A DNA stretch of 64,000 nucleotides from Capronia americana (GCA_016110215.1 JADWQD010000002.1:372001-436000), one strand, 5' to 3'. Positions 10,233 to 21,500 are shown, counted from the first letter of the stretch. Made by a program: numbers and translations. The notes: generated from the sequence alone by a model not told the origin.

Positions 10233-11281
10233 CTTCAAGGCAGGTGGCGACCTGTAGACGACTTTAAAGGCTGCTTGATGTCTATGCTTTGAGGCATACA
10301 CAACTAGCACTTCTCGCTCGGCCGGAGACCGCACACAAGTAGCCTGCACAGTCGTAGAGGACCCTCACACTCCGTGGATTCGACACTGCTACCAGCAACA
10401 GGCAGGCGTTCTCCTCCATCCTTCCCACGTGGATCTTGAGCCAAGCACCAGCTGACACGCAAGTCCTACCCCTGCTAGATTCGATGTGGTGATGACAGGG
10501 GTTGCCATTCGTTGATTCGGCAGATCCATCGCAGCTGTTGGCCTTCACAAAATCTGCAACGATATGGGACATTTCTGAATCCGAACCATGCCTTTCCAAG
10601 CAGCCCGTAGGTCGCATCTTGTTCGTTGCGAAGCGCCTCAGGTTTGCGCACGCTATACCCTGTCAATTACGGGTGAGGTAATATGCAGCCAGGCTTAGTT
10701 GCATCATGGTTGCATCGACATCCTTCGCCCACATGCATTAGCCTGACTTTGGGTTGAATTAGCAAAGTGGGAAAGAGGGACGTGGGCTCTGACTTAACCG
10801 ATCCCAACGGGCAAGCTGCGTTGAGCGTGCAGCGAGGGAAAAAGGCAAGTATGTTGTGGTGACTATGGCAGCCTGGGGTTTCTCGAAGCGACTGATGAGC
10901 CACATGACGAGTACAATCCCACACAGTTTATCTCCTGCCAAACATGTCAAGGCCATGCTGTGCCACAGAGACTGCGATGCTTCCGCCAATCGCAGAGATA
11001 CAATACCGATGCTCTGATGCTCCACAAACTGCTTTTTCATGAATCCGTCGGTGCTTGATCGGGCTGCGGCCGTGATCAGATTGACCATGCCATGAGAGTA
11101 AGCCAGACCAGTCACATCACTCGGAACCAACATTCCTCTACACAAGTAGCGTCACACCTTGACCTGTAACCGAATCCAGCGATCCTCAAATCTTACTGTC
11201 GCTTACCACAATCCCACTGCGCCTGTGATCATTGCGAAGGCGAAGTGCAGATCGTGTTCACTACCAAACTCAGGTCTTGCC
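10233..11281. other. Intergenic region with an unassigned minus-strand open frame
   Basis: The minus strand 11129-10759 holds an open frame of about 120 codons beginning MLVPSDVTGLAYSHGM and containing SIGIVSLRLAEASQSL. It reads like protein with mixed hydrophobic helices, but I recognise no family and it lacks a clear partner exon. It may be a gene remnant. The region also holds the promoters of the P450 and of the sugar kinase. Confidence 0.35.
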
Positions 11282-12409
11282 ATGGCCGAAGCTGTCATTG
11301 CTGTGGTAGGCGGCCTCAACATGGATCTCATATTCAAGACCAAGCGTATCCCTGGCGTGGGCGAGTCAACCGATGCCTCGACACTTTTCACACTACCTGG
11401 AGGGAAAGGTGCAAATATTGCGATTGCTGCCAGTCGGGGCAGCCGTGTCAAACCGCTCACACATCCGGGAGAGAATAGGGGCGCACATCTCGACAGCAGA
11501 ATCAACGTCCGTGTGTGTATGAATGGCGCGATTGGGGACGACGAGTTCGGCAAGAAGCTAAAGATGCCGTTGGAGCAGAGTGATATTGATGTATCCGGGC
11601 TGATCACTGTGCCGGGCGGTGCCTCCGGAATCTGCGTCGTGCTTGTGGATGAGACACGGGTCGATAACAGATTGATAGCATATCAGGGAGCCAACATGAT
11701 GTGGGATCTCCGCGATCTCGAAGCCATCCAAAGCCTCGGAGGACAGTCCATACCACAGCTCGTTGTTGCCACCTTAGGGTTGCAGCAAGAGAAGGTGGAG
11801 CGTGTGATGAGGCTGGCATACAGGAGTAACGTCGACACGCTGCTGAACCCGTCGCCTGCTGAACCTGTCACGGACAGCATGTACAAATACCTCACACACC
11901 TTGTCGTGAATGAGACAGAAGCCAGCATATTGTCTGGCGATCTCATGGGCGGCACCAAATCTCCCGCGTCGTGGGCCAAGATGGCACACTTCTTTATCGA
12001 GCGTGGTGTGAAGAACGTCGTGATCACACTCGCAGAGAAGGGGGCGTATTACGCCACCCATACTGGGGATATGGACCTTGTCAATGCAGAACAAAATGTC
12101 GTTGTTGTGGATGTGACTGGGGCTGGGTAGGTCGCACTCTCCTCCTTTCTGTCATGGAAAGCATATGAACACGGTTGGCCTTCGTGCATAAGATACTCGT
12201 TCTGGGCTGACTGATGTGGCCAATTTTCTAGGGACACTTTCGTTGGTAATTATGCACTAGAATTTGTGAGACAGAAACAGGCAGGATCATGGAGTATCGG
12301 CACTGCAGTGGCACGGGCTTGCAAGGCTGCAGCTCGCACCATCGAATCTTTTGGCGCGCAGGAGACGATACCATGGGTAAATGAGATAGACATACATGTG
12401 GCAGCTTGA
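11282..12409 (+). CDS. Ribokinase-like PfkB sugar kinase
   Basis: Two exons, 11282-12126 and 12232-12409, separated by a 105-nt intron with a GCTGACTGATG branch region; 340 residues. The N-terminal PfkB signature runs VVGGLNMDLIFKTKRIPGVGE followed by LPGGKGANIAIAASR. The second signature DVTGAGDTFVGNYA contains the catalytic Asp and spans the intron, which confirms the splice. The family phosphorylates ribose to ribose-5-phosphate, the precursor of PRPP; ribose is the most likely substrate, but other sugars or nucleosides are possible. A roughly 25-residue stretch after AIAASR is not conserved in my recollection of the family and could hide a further small intron. Probably cytosolic. Confidence 0.85.
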
Positions 12410-12945
12410 AGCAGTCGAAGGACTTGGCAACTTTCTCGCTGCGAGCTCGAGCCTTGCCTAATGGCTTGAGGTCAATTTTTCACAAGACATCTAGAGTCTC
12501 TCTTTTACACAATCTGAACGACCACAGATCTTACTGAGCGAGGATCGTGGGTGAATGCGGGTGAGTGAAAAGGTGAGAGGAAGGTGATGGAGGGGGTGAG
12601 TAGTTAACAGCGGCGCTGGTCAGGTGAGGCGGGGGGAGAGCTCGGCATCGACACACTAGCGCTCCGTGAGCGCTCCGTGAGGCTCAGCCTACGCTCAGTT
12701 AAAGCTCAGGTTAGCAGCCTTCGCTCCGCTCACCCTCTAGGCTTAAACCGTAAATGGCAATTAGGTTTTTCGTTCTCGAGTAATAGAGGTAGATATCAGG
12801 GAATCTAACCGTCTTCATTTCTTGTGCGCGGAGTTGCTCGCCCCAACAGTCGGCCGATTCATACTACGAAATACTCTGCATATGAGAGGAGAGATTTGTC
12901 GAGGCATTATTCCGTCACCGCCACCGTGGCCATCACTCTCTCTAA
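12410..12945. other. Intergenic region with short repeated motifs
   Basis: Lies between the convergent ends of the sugar kinase and the second hydrolase. The stretch 12540-12780 is dense in GGTGAG/GCTCAC words and carries the 20-mer at 12661-12680 and the 13-mer at 12763-12775 that match the 1.9-2.0 kb region. No gene is seen. Confidence 0.4.
12661..12680 (+). repeat. 20-base repeat unit, right copy
   Basis: GCTCCGTGAGCGCTCCGTGA, two copies of a 10-base unit, 18 of 20 identical to 1997-2016 in the same orientation. See the left copy for interpretation. Confidence 0.35.
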
Positions 12946-13752
12946 CTATTGTCCCACAAAAGCCTTGACGGCCTGCACGATAATATCTGCCGTCTCCTCT
13001 GGACGACTCAACATGGGAGAATGGCTGCTCTGCACCTCGCGCAGAGTCACGTCTCCGCCTGCATCCTTGGTCATCTGCACGAAGAGTTTCTGCAACTCGA
13101 TCGGCAACGACTTGTCCTCCGTCGTCGCGATGTACCATGCCGGCACGTCCGTCCAGCCTGCGTACGTATGCTCGCCGCCCTCGGTCAGTGTCTTCAAAGA
13201 ATGAGGCGTCAGTTTCTTCACCCATTCCTTCCCCTCTTGCTCGGGGAGATCGTGGTAGAACAACTCGCGAGGATCGGCCACGATCTCCGCGAAGCCCGTT
13301 TCGTAGTTGAGTTTCCATACGGGAGGAGGCTGGCCCCCCATTCCCTCGAGGAAGGACTTGGCCGGGACGACGAAGCCGGACGCGATGATGACGAGGCCGA
13401 TGACGTGGCCAGACTTGCTGCTGCTGATGCTCGTGGAAGAGGGAGTAGGATCTGTGCTTCCGGCATTCTTAGGTCGAGTGAGGCCTTTGATGGCGCTTTG
13501 GCCGGGAATCCCGCCGTAGGAATGCATGACGACGACAACGTCTCGGCCTTGCGTCGTCTCGGCCGCGATGATTTCGCGAGTGGCGTCGATGTCATCCTTG
13601 AGGGTCGCGGACGGATCCGACTTTGTCGAAGGCAGGGAGACCGTAGCACACTTGTAGTGATGCTGCTTCTCGAGCACAGCCGTGAGCTTCCCCCATGTTT
13701 CGGCCGTGTGCCATGCTCCTGGCACGAAGACGAGGGTTGGGTTGCCAGCCAT
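12946..13752 (-). CDS. Alpha/beta hydrolase (AB-hydrolase_6-type)
   Basis: Single-exon protein of 268 residues. It starts MAGNPTLVFVPGAWH, the oxyanion-hole strand typical of salicylate-esterase/EstC-like hydrolases. The nucleophile Ser78 sits in MHSYGG. A candidate acid lies in TTEDKSLP and the catalytic His in SSHSPMLSRPEE near the C-terminus. The triad is therefore complete. An insertion of about 18 Ser/Thr-rich residues follows GLTRPKNAG. No signal peptide is visible, so it is probably cytosolic. Substrate unknown. A 305-codon open frame on the opposite strand is a GC-driven shadow. Confidence 0.88.
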   Translation of the reverse strand: MAGNPTLVFVPGAWHTAETWGKLTAVLEKQHHYKCATVSLPSTKSDPSATLKDDIDATREIIAAETTQGRDVVVVMHSYGGIPGQSAIKGLTRPKNAGSTDPTPSSTSISSSKSGHVIGLVIIASGFVVPAKSFLEGMGGQPPPVWKLNYETGFAEIVADPRELFYHDLPEQEGKEWVKKLTPHSLKTLTEGGEHTYAGWTDVPAWYIATTEDKSLPIELQKLFVQMTKDAGGDVTLREVQSSHSPMLSRPEETADIIVQAVKAFVGQ

Positions 13753-14492
13753 GAGTGCCTGGATTGTAGAGTCGAACGATTGTCACGACTGCGAGGTGAA
13801 TATTCTACAGGAGACAGACGAGTAGCGGAGACCAGAGAGACGTGTTTTAAAGGGACTCAAGGGTAACCCGTGCCCCATGAGGCCCTGACATCAGATCTCC
13901 GATGCCAGGAGCGTAAAGTGCTCAATTCTGCTGGCTGGCCCGCTTTGTACCTGCCCAAAAAGATAGAGTACCACGCAAAGGACAAAGGGCCACATAGAGA
14001 GTCTCCTGGAGATCTTCCGCGCACAAGATCTGGAGGAGGCAACTATCCGTCGTGCCAGGGACGATTTCTTCCTCTTTCCTCCGGCGTACCTGCATAAGCA
14101 TCCGGGAGCGGGGACGGCGGCGACGAATGATACCAACCTGTCGCCGGAGCCAGGCAGCTTTAGGAAAGTACAGAATACGAGCTTGACCCGCTCTGCTGAA
14201 AGTTGAGACAAGCATCCCATGGTATTGGCTTAATCATGTGCAATCGCTTAGGTCCCATTTCGCAGACAACCCTTCATCTCGTGACCATATCATCGTTCAA
14301 TCGCTCAATTGCTGCATCTGCCGAAATCACTTGTACCCAGCGCCAGTTATTATACCTGCCCAGTCCGACAACACCCATCAAATCCAAATTGTCTGGGATC
14401 TGTCCGTAACCTTCTTCCAACCCTTGGTGCCTTCCTTCCGAAATACTAACCGTGGTATCCTTTCCCTTCACCAACCCCTGAAGTAGAGCCCT
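13753..14492. other. Intergenic region
   Basis: Upstream sequence of the minus-strand hydrolase and downstream sequence of the MORN/RING gene. Only short frames with no resemblance to known proteins. Confidence 0.5.
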
Positions 14493-17400
14493 TTAAGACC
14501 GAAACATCTTGACCACTTGCTTCACCGGCTTCCTGCAAATTGGGCACAGCTCGCACTGCTTCGCGCACTCCACACAAGCGCAAACGTGTCCACAATCAAA
14601 GAACAAAGCGTCAATCTCGTTGCCGTAGCAAATCTGGCACAAATCGGCCTGCTCGTCGGCGACTTGCCAGTAAGTGGTACCCATGCCCCACCGCTTGCCA
14701 TTCTCAAAGCCACCGACGTACTTGTTGCCCGTCCGGGCTTCCACAAAGGTGCCCTGGCCGTGGCGTTCGTCTTGATGCCATTCGCCTTCATATGTGTCAC
14801 CGTTGCAGTATGTCATTTTGCCTCCCTTGCCCGACTTGACATTGCAGACGAGAGGCCCCTCGTATGTGTTGCCGGAGGAGCTGATCCCCAAGGAATACGT
14901 GCCATGGCAACGCCCATTGACGAGTGGTCCTTTGTAGTAGTCTGTACCAAAATCGGCAAGCTCAATGGGTTCGGCGGTCGTCTTGGACTGGGTTGGATGC
15001 CGCCTGTCGACCGCTCGCAGATACTTGGACAGATCGTGGGGATTGGTGAACTTGCCGTCTTTCTCCAGCTTCTTGACCTGAGCCTCCGAAGCAGGTTCAT
15101 AGACGACGATATACGAGCCATTGGTAACTCCGGCGTCCCGGAACGTCTCGTCAGACCCCAACATTGTCCCACCAACCGTTGAATACCGACGCCAGGCAGC
15201 AAAGCTCTTTTCGGTACCGTAGCCTAGACGTTTCTGCAAGAACTCCCTGACTTTGTCATCGGTCTTCGCGAAAAAAGTGCCCTCGACGCGGAACGTTTGC
15301 TTCTCCTGGTCGAATACCTGAATGAAACCATAAACATTGTCAACCGGTCTCTCTTCTCGTTCAGGCGGCGGGGACGAAGACTGCGATGACGAATCGCTGG
15401 AATGTGAACCTAAAGGATCTGTGGATTCCGAGTTTGACTCCCCGATATCCATGATTTCGGCATCTACTGCGATAGCGGCAGCAATGACAGCTTCTTCCGC
15501 AGTGGATAACGCCGACGCCTCAGGCCTCGGGGCGCTTTGGGCCACTACATTCTCGTGTGCTGCCGCATCGATGAGGTGACCATGAGGTACGTCTGCGGAA
15601 ACGTTCTCCTCAGCGGTTGGCGGTGTGACATCGAGTTCCATCGTCGTGTCTGGATCGTTGATCTCGACGGTTACAGTAGAGGGCTGTGGTTCGCCGGTCG
15701 AGGTGCGCGCTAGGTCTGCCATCACGGCTGCTTGAACCGAAGCTTGTTCAGCGTCAGGAGCAGAAACCTCTTCTTCAGTGCTATTGGCGACGCTTTCGGA
15801 GGCCGATGTATCACTCCCGGATTGGGGCCGTTCTAATATTGCCTCGACATCTGGCTTATCAGGCTCGCCGAAAACCTCCAGGTCATCCTTGTCTTTCAGA
15901 ACCGACATCCACAAGCATATTGGCGTGCCAGTCGTACTCTTTTCGCCGATAGAATCTTTGAGATTGACGCCCAATAACTGAGCGTTGGCGTAGTTGCCGA
16001 TGCCGCTATAGCTCATCAGGAACAGTCGAATGGGTTCAGGACTCTCAAGTCCCAGCATGCTTGCCAGTTGACGCCTCAGGTCTTGATAGGTCGACTTTCG
16101 GGGCGAGCTGATAATGTGGAAGACACCTTTGTGTTGTGACTGCTGTTTGATGTTGTACATGTCGAGGAGGCCTTCTCTCCCGATGACGCCTTCGTCAGAG
16201 TAGATTTCCACCTGGACCTCATCGGATTGGGCCAAAGGGGCTTCTTCTGCATAATCCTCGGGAGCTTCCCGGTACGAGGATTCCAAATAAGGAGCAAGCC
16301 ACTTCGGCGGCTTGTAGGGTTCGAGATTTCCAGGTAGATAGTCGCCCAGGCAGCTTGTCTTGATATACATAGCCATGTATGCTGTAGATCGAATCGAGTT
16401 GAAGTCTTTCAGAGCCTGGCCCTCAAGGCCCTCAAAGGTTTCCAGATGCTTCCTGCTGTATGAGAAGACTTGATTCCCGTCGCCATCCTCAAAGGCAAGC
16501 CACATCGTATTTGGGCCGTTAGGTCGCAGAATCGCGTAGAACTTGCCAGAGTTTCTTGCACCAGCATGGACCATGAACCCATAAAGGGTGTACTTGGCAT
16601 GCTCGGCATCGCCGATAAATTCTGATAGATCAAGCTCATCGTTCAAGATGACACGGTCATGAAGCAACTTCCATTCACGAGACGTGTTGTCAAATTTGTC
16701 GCGAGCCAACATAAGAGGCAGAAAGTTGGGCAGGGTTCCATGGAAGTTCGTCTCGCGCAAGGTCCGACAGAGTGTTTGCTGCATGTCAAGCACATTTTCA
16801 ACCGACAACGGAGGTACCGTCATAGGACCATTGGGGCTATCGAATATTGCGCTCATCTCCTTCAAAGTTTGGTTGTCGCCCTCCAACTCCAGCTCGATTG
16901 ATCTTCGGAACACCTCCCAGAAGGTCTTCACGTCGGTATATTCCTCCCCGAGCTCTCTCAGGACTTGGATAGCAGGGTACAGATCCACGTAATTCTCTCG
17001 TTCCTTCCTCAGCTTACGCATCAAAAAGAGGATCATTTGTAGCTGGGCGATGAACGGTTTCGGCCGGATCTGAGAGTCTCGCCGCCATCCACCAGTGTCG
17101 ATCGACTGCAGAATTTTGCGGAAAGGCGCCAGAAGAAGCCATGCAGTCATGCCTGCCACAGCAGGGCTGTGGTATAGAGGAGGAGTCCCCATGGGAAAGT
17201 AGCCGGCGAGTGTTTTCGCGTCCCAGTGAGGCTCGCCATCAGAGCTTCGCCACCACAGGGCCTTTGTCGAATCCTCAAAGATGCGGATGTATGCATCGAT
17301 GGCGATTGTGTCGTTCTGGAGAAGAGGGGCTCTCTGCAAGTGTTGGCGCAGATGCGTGTCTCTCCATGGCCCGACAACATTGGACCAACCCCAGTCGTCG

Positions 17401-18587
17401 GTATGCTTGGAGAACTGGTGTTCGCTGGCCGTATATGCACACGTACGTGGCTCTTCCGGATTGTACATGACTACCCCAAGCTGAGCCGAAACCCGCCAGT
17501 CTTCTTCCGACTCTTGAGCGGTTTGAATCTCGTGCGCTTGCTCGTTCTGCTCGTTCTGCCCATTCTGGGCGTCAGACTCATCCGGGTTCGCCGCTTCGGG
17601 TGTTGTAGGGTTGTCCTGTTTCTGGGAGGAGCTGGAAGTGGCAGACGAAGTCGAAGAGGACCGCTCGATTTTGTTCGCAGCCGGTTCGACCCTCAGGGTC
17701 TGGCTCGGCACCGCTCCAGGACCAAAGTTGGCGTCGGGCGGACCCTCGAAGACTGAAAAGGTGGTACCGCGGATTTCGCGTTCTGTCTGGGGTGGCTTCT
17801 TGCTGCATCTGATATAAGCGCTATAGGACGAGGCTCTGTTGCCGCGCGGGTAGAATTTGATCTGCCAGTATGTCCCATCGACGAGAGCAGGAGGCGAAAT
17901 CATGACTCTTGCATGGTTCGGCTTGTCTTTCGTTCCCCGGACGCCTTTTATGATCCAACTTAGACGCAACTTCTTGACTGGCCGCATCTCTGGATCATCA
18001 ACGTCTGAGTAGATACGCTTCTCAACGCTGGGCACGTCCAACGCACTCAATTCTGTACCTCTGGCCTCTCGCAGTTTCAGCTCCTCCTCTTCCTCCGGCG
18101 TCGGCTTTGACACGTCTTCATCGTACAAGACCCATTCTGGAGGGTCGTTTCGCGGGTCCGGCGGCGGCGGAGGAAGTATCTCGATGTCTTGGGCGGGGAT
18201 CTCTGCCACTACAGAGGTTGGCGGCTCCGCGGGGACATCTGCTGGCTCGGAAGGCACATCGGCTTCAGGAGGTGGTTGAGGCTCTTCCCCAGTGACAGGT
18301 GGTTGGTCTTCGGTTTCTGACGGTGGCTGAGGCTCAGACTCCGTAGGAGCAGGGGCAGGAGCATCGACCATCGGGGTATCAGGCATTTCGACCGAGGTAG
18401 AGGGCTGCTCGGTCTCAGGCTGCGGAGAGTTAGAGCGGACTGGTTCGTATGGTATAGGCTCGGGCACGGCTGAGGGCTGAGTGAGGTGTTGAAGCTCTGG
18501 TTCTGGACTGAATGGCGAAGTGAAGGTATGAGGCGGGGGAGGAGAGTGTTGGACAAGCACCGAAGCGGAATTCTGAGAGCTTGACAT
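14493..18587 (-). CDS. MATH / degenerate USP / MORN / RING protein
   Basis: One uninterrupted exon of 1364 residues. Residues 1-200 are Pro/Glu-rich and disordered. About 205-440 is a MATH/TRAF-like domain; the end, HTDDWGWSNVVGPW, is like that of USP7. About 460-760 resembles the USP7 ubiquitin-protease fold. No Cys-box (GLxNxGNTCYxNS) is seen, and the usual GHY around the catalytic His reads SGKFYAILRP, so protease activity is doubtful. A Ser/Glu-rich linker and a UBL-like region (about 1080-1175) follow. Around 1215-1300 are about three MORN repeats (GNTYEGP, GDTYEGEW, GNKYVGGF). The last 50 residues form a C3HC4 RING (CQICYG... CPICRKP). It is plausibly an E3 ligase with a ubiquitin-binding pseudo-protease module. 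The first ATG is at 18587. Confidence 0.85.
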   Translation of the reverse strand: MSSSQNSASVLVQHSPPPPHTFTSPFSPEPELQHLTQPSAVPEPIPYEPVRSNSPQPETEQPSTSVEMPDTPMVDAPAPAPTESEPQPPSETEDQPPVTGEEPQPPPEADVPSEPADVPAEPPTSVVAEIPAQDIEILPPPPPDPRNDPPEWVLYDEDVSKPTPEEEEELKLREARGTELSALDVPSVEKRIYSDVDDPEMRPVKKLRLSWIIKGVRGTKDKPNHARVMISPPALVDGTYWQIKFYPRGNRASSYSAYIRCSKKPPQTEREIRGTTFSVFEGPPDANFGPGAVPSQTLRVEPAANKIERSSSTSSATSSSSQKQDNPTTPEAANPDESDAQNGQNEQNEQAHEIQTAQESEEDWRVSAQLGVVMYNPEEPRTCAYTASEHQFSKHTDDWGWSNVVGPWRDTHLRQHLQRAPLLQNDTIAIDAYIRIFEDSTKALWWRSSDGEPHWDAKTLAGYFPMGTPPLYHSPAVAGMTAWLLLAPFRKILQSIDTGGWRRDSQIRPKPFIAQLQMILFLMRKLRKERENYVDLYPAIQVLRELGEEYTDVKTFWEVFRRSIELELEGDNQTLKEMSAIFDSPNGPMTVPPLSVENVLDMQQTLCRTLRETNFHGTLPNFLPLMLARDKFDNTSREWKLLHDRVILNDELDLSEFIGDAEHAKYTLYGFMVHAGARNSGKFYAILRPNGPNTMWLAFEDGDGNQVFSYSRKHLETFEGLEGQALKDFNSIRSTAYMAMYIKTSCLGDYLPGNLEPYKPPKWLAPYLESSYREAPEDYAEEAPLAQSDEVQVEIYSDEGVIGREGLLDMYNIKQQSQHKGVFHIISSPRKSTYQDLRRQLASMLGLESPEPIRLFLMSYSGIGNYANAQLLGVNLKDSIGEKSTTGTPICLWMSVLKDKDDLEVFGEPDKPDVEAILERPQSGSDTSASESVANSTEEEVSAPDAEQASVQAAVMADLARTSTGEPQPSTVTVEINDPDTTMELDVTPPTAEENVSADVPHGHLIDAAAHENVVAQSAPRPEASALSTAEEAVIAAAIAVDAEIMDIGESNSESTDPLGSHSSDSSSQSSSPPPEREERPVDNVYGFIQVFDQEKQTFRVEGTFFAKTDDKVREFLQKRLGYGTEKSFAAWRRYSTVGGTMLGSDETFRDAGVTNGSYIVVYEPASEAQVKKLEKDGKFTNPHDLSKYLRAVDRRHPTQSKTTAEPIELADFGTDYYKGPLVNGRCHGTYSLGISSSGNTYEGPLVCNVKSGKGGKMTYCNGDTYEGEWHQDERHGQGTFVEARTGNKYVGGFENGKRWGMGTTYWQVADEQADLCQICYGNEIDALFFDCGHVCACVECAKQCELCPICRKPVKQVVKMFRS

Positions 18588-21500
18588 GGCTTCGACCAGG
18601 AATGAACCAGACGGTGAAATGAGTATGCCAGGCAATGGCTTGTTGTATCAACAGTAAATCGTCAAGTACACTCACAAAAGCACTCAGAGTCCGACTACAT
18701 CTTCAAATGTCCGGACACACTGGCAGGGCAATGTCAGGCTGGTGACTCAGTGACGATGGAGATGAGAAGGAACAGAGTAATATGAGTGTGCGAAAACATT
18801 CGAGCCAGCGAAAGAGCACTGCCTGCAAGCTAGCAGCCTTGTGTGCCTCGTTGCCAACCGGTAAGAGGAGCATGCATAACTGGGGAGTTGTTCAATCCGC
18901 TAGGCAGCACAGGCGGCGGCGCTCACTCTCATAGGCCCGGCCACCTGGGTGGGGGGCCCCGTCAGCTGGAGAGAAAGTCCCGCGAACCGAGTTGGGCGAC
19001 GCTGGTGAAGCTTCCCAGGCTTCCCCCACGCCGCCGGTTACTAGATGCTAGCCTTCAATATCGCACCACTTGCGTCGTATGACTCCAACTGACTCCTACT
19101 CTTCTCAATTCCCATCCCAACGGCATTCTGAGCTGACCCTCCCGCCACCGCGCTGTCCAGCGACGGGCTGTGCGGGTACGGCCTATTGGCTCTGGAACGA
19201 CCAGTTGATTGTCGCAGGAAATCCTTTCCTAAGCCGTGATTTCAGCCTCACTCCTTCGGCCCATTCAGGCAGCGACGCGCCGTTGTGGCCTCGAGCGAGT
19301 GGCGAGTGGCAATCCAAGTTCATCAGACACGTCAACGCTTCCCCGCATTTTCGACGAATGCCCTCCTGTGTACTCGTAGGCATCCCCTGGCCAGGCTCCA
19401 TCCTGTACCTTAGTTGCTTGTTGTTGAACATTCAATATGGCAAACGACCCAAGCATTCTTCTGGCGCTACCAGCACAAGTCTTGGCGCGATCACGTGCGA
19501 CGGCTTTCACTTAGCCTTCATCACGGCCTCACTTTCAGTTTCATTGCAATAGTTATGCTCAATTGAGACCAGCAGCTTCAAATGTCATAATTAACCTGCT
19601 AACATAGGGCTGCAGAGCCGCAAAGGCAATCATACTGGTGAAGGTGTCCAGGGGTACGAGCACGTCCAGGTACGAGTAATTTGATCGACTGTCAATCCAT
19701 TCGACACAATTGGCACGATACGCGAGCTCCGCAGGGCTTTTATCTCCGTTCCCTGTTCTCGCGGCGTCCTTCAAAAGATGCTACACGAACTTGCAGAGCT
19801 GGATCGTGTTTGTCCAAGAAACCCTTCCGCCCCACTCTTTGCTGCTATCAAGGCCGGCGCTTCTTCCATCCTTCGGCTGGCCGTCGAAAATTCTGCAAAT
19901 CCGAGGCGCCCGGCCGTCAGACACACGCAGACCTCGAACACAAGACAATACATGCATCTTTTAGATCTCCAGGAGTTCCTAACGCTGGCCGTCCACCGCG
20001 GCGGCAATCCGTCGGCGCCTCCACCTTGAGTTAAAGCCTGATTGTTATGGCGAAGCAGCCAAAGGTCGAACCAGACTGGTCAACCCGAGCCCAACATTTT
20101 TGGGCGAGTCTTCTGCGCGCGATAACTTTACAGTAATGGCTTCTCTGGACCGCCATGTCCCCGACGCTGTGAAGCTACGATCCTCACATCGAATGTGTCG
20201 TTCATCCATAGCTCGTTCTTTTAGAAGCGATCTACAGTCAGGGCTAGGGGCACTCACCAGCAAGCGCCGACTTTGATGGTTTCCACAATTGTCGCCACGC
20301 TCATAGGGGTATCAGCCCACAATGTGCTTTACCCTCACGTCGACAGCCACGCTATAACATACGACTTTGAATAGCAACTGATCACTTTCAACCGGGTCCG
20401 CACTCGCCTTCTCTGTCAAAGTCCTTCTAGCTGTATCTTCTTCAATCGCTTTCGACCAGTACATGTGGATTTCAACGAGATCTGGATCTGTCGAGGTTCG
20501 GTCCATGGATTCCTTACTTGGTGTCGTCGGAAAACCTCTGTGATTCATTGATATTGGATATGGTTTCGCCATCCTGTTCTGGTGGTTACTCGATCGACTC
20601 CATGGTGATTTATTGCATACCGGCTCCTAATGTTCGTCTTCCTAGGCTCATCCCGTTCTCGGCAAGATTCACCTCGCGACACCCTCCGTAAGTGCTAAAG
20701 TCCACCCCGACTCAAATGCGACGACTGTATCTGAAAGGGGCCGCTTTCTGGCCGATAGCATAAGCAAGGTCTTCCGACGGCCGATGGCAATATTCAGGTG
20801 TGTCAACCATGTTGAACTACTTGTCTCAGCTGACACTAGTGGAGGGCAACGTCTTACCAGTCCCCAGGGACTCTCCTGACCAGAAAGCTGTTATGAAGCT
20901 AGAGCTCCCGTGGGCCCGTCGTGCATTGCCTTTCACCAGCTAACGAGATGTAGGCTTTCATCTTATCAGCGATGGATGAGTCTATTAACGAGACCGAGGA
21001 ATATCTGTTCTAGACTTCATTTTACCCTACGAGGACTTTGGCGCCAGCATAAATGAAACCTTTTCAACCAGATTGTAGCCCAATACATCCGGAACACTGG
21101 ATATCAGACCGGCGGCATATGCTCTATCCAACGCTACAAGATACCTGGCTCTGTCTCCTCCGAACTCGGGCGACTTTGCATCGATTTTATGCATTAGCTT
21201 CAAGATGGTTGAAACAAGCAAACCCAAGGCAGTTGATGCGACGTCCTCTTCAGTGGCAACATTCAGCCAATCAGAACAATGGAATCCCGACCAGACCAAT
21301 GGCGATGGAAGGGACGACGATCCACACTCACGGAATCCGGCTAGTTACCTCGATGTCCTCGACCCTCTCCGCCCGCCTCCTGTGTAGACTTCTGGTCACC
21401 GTCCTTGCAACAGACGAACTCGGGAACAAGGGGACCCTTCTCCAGACCTGGATACTATCTCTTTTAAGCAGCACGCTTCACTAGATCAGGTGTGGCACGG

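Noticed and set aside
12949..13866. 305-codon plus-strand frame antisense to the second hydrolase
   Set aside because: Covers exactly the coding sequence of an intact hydrolase with full catalytic triad on the other strand; no family resemblance.
19070..19552. 160-codon plus-strand frame in the gene-poor stretch
   Set aside because: Low-complexity composition, no domain and no splice partners; treated as chance.
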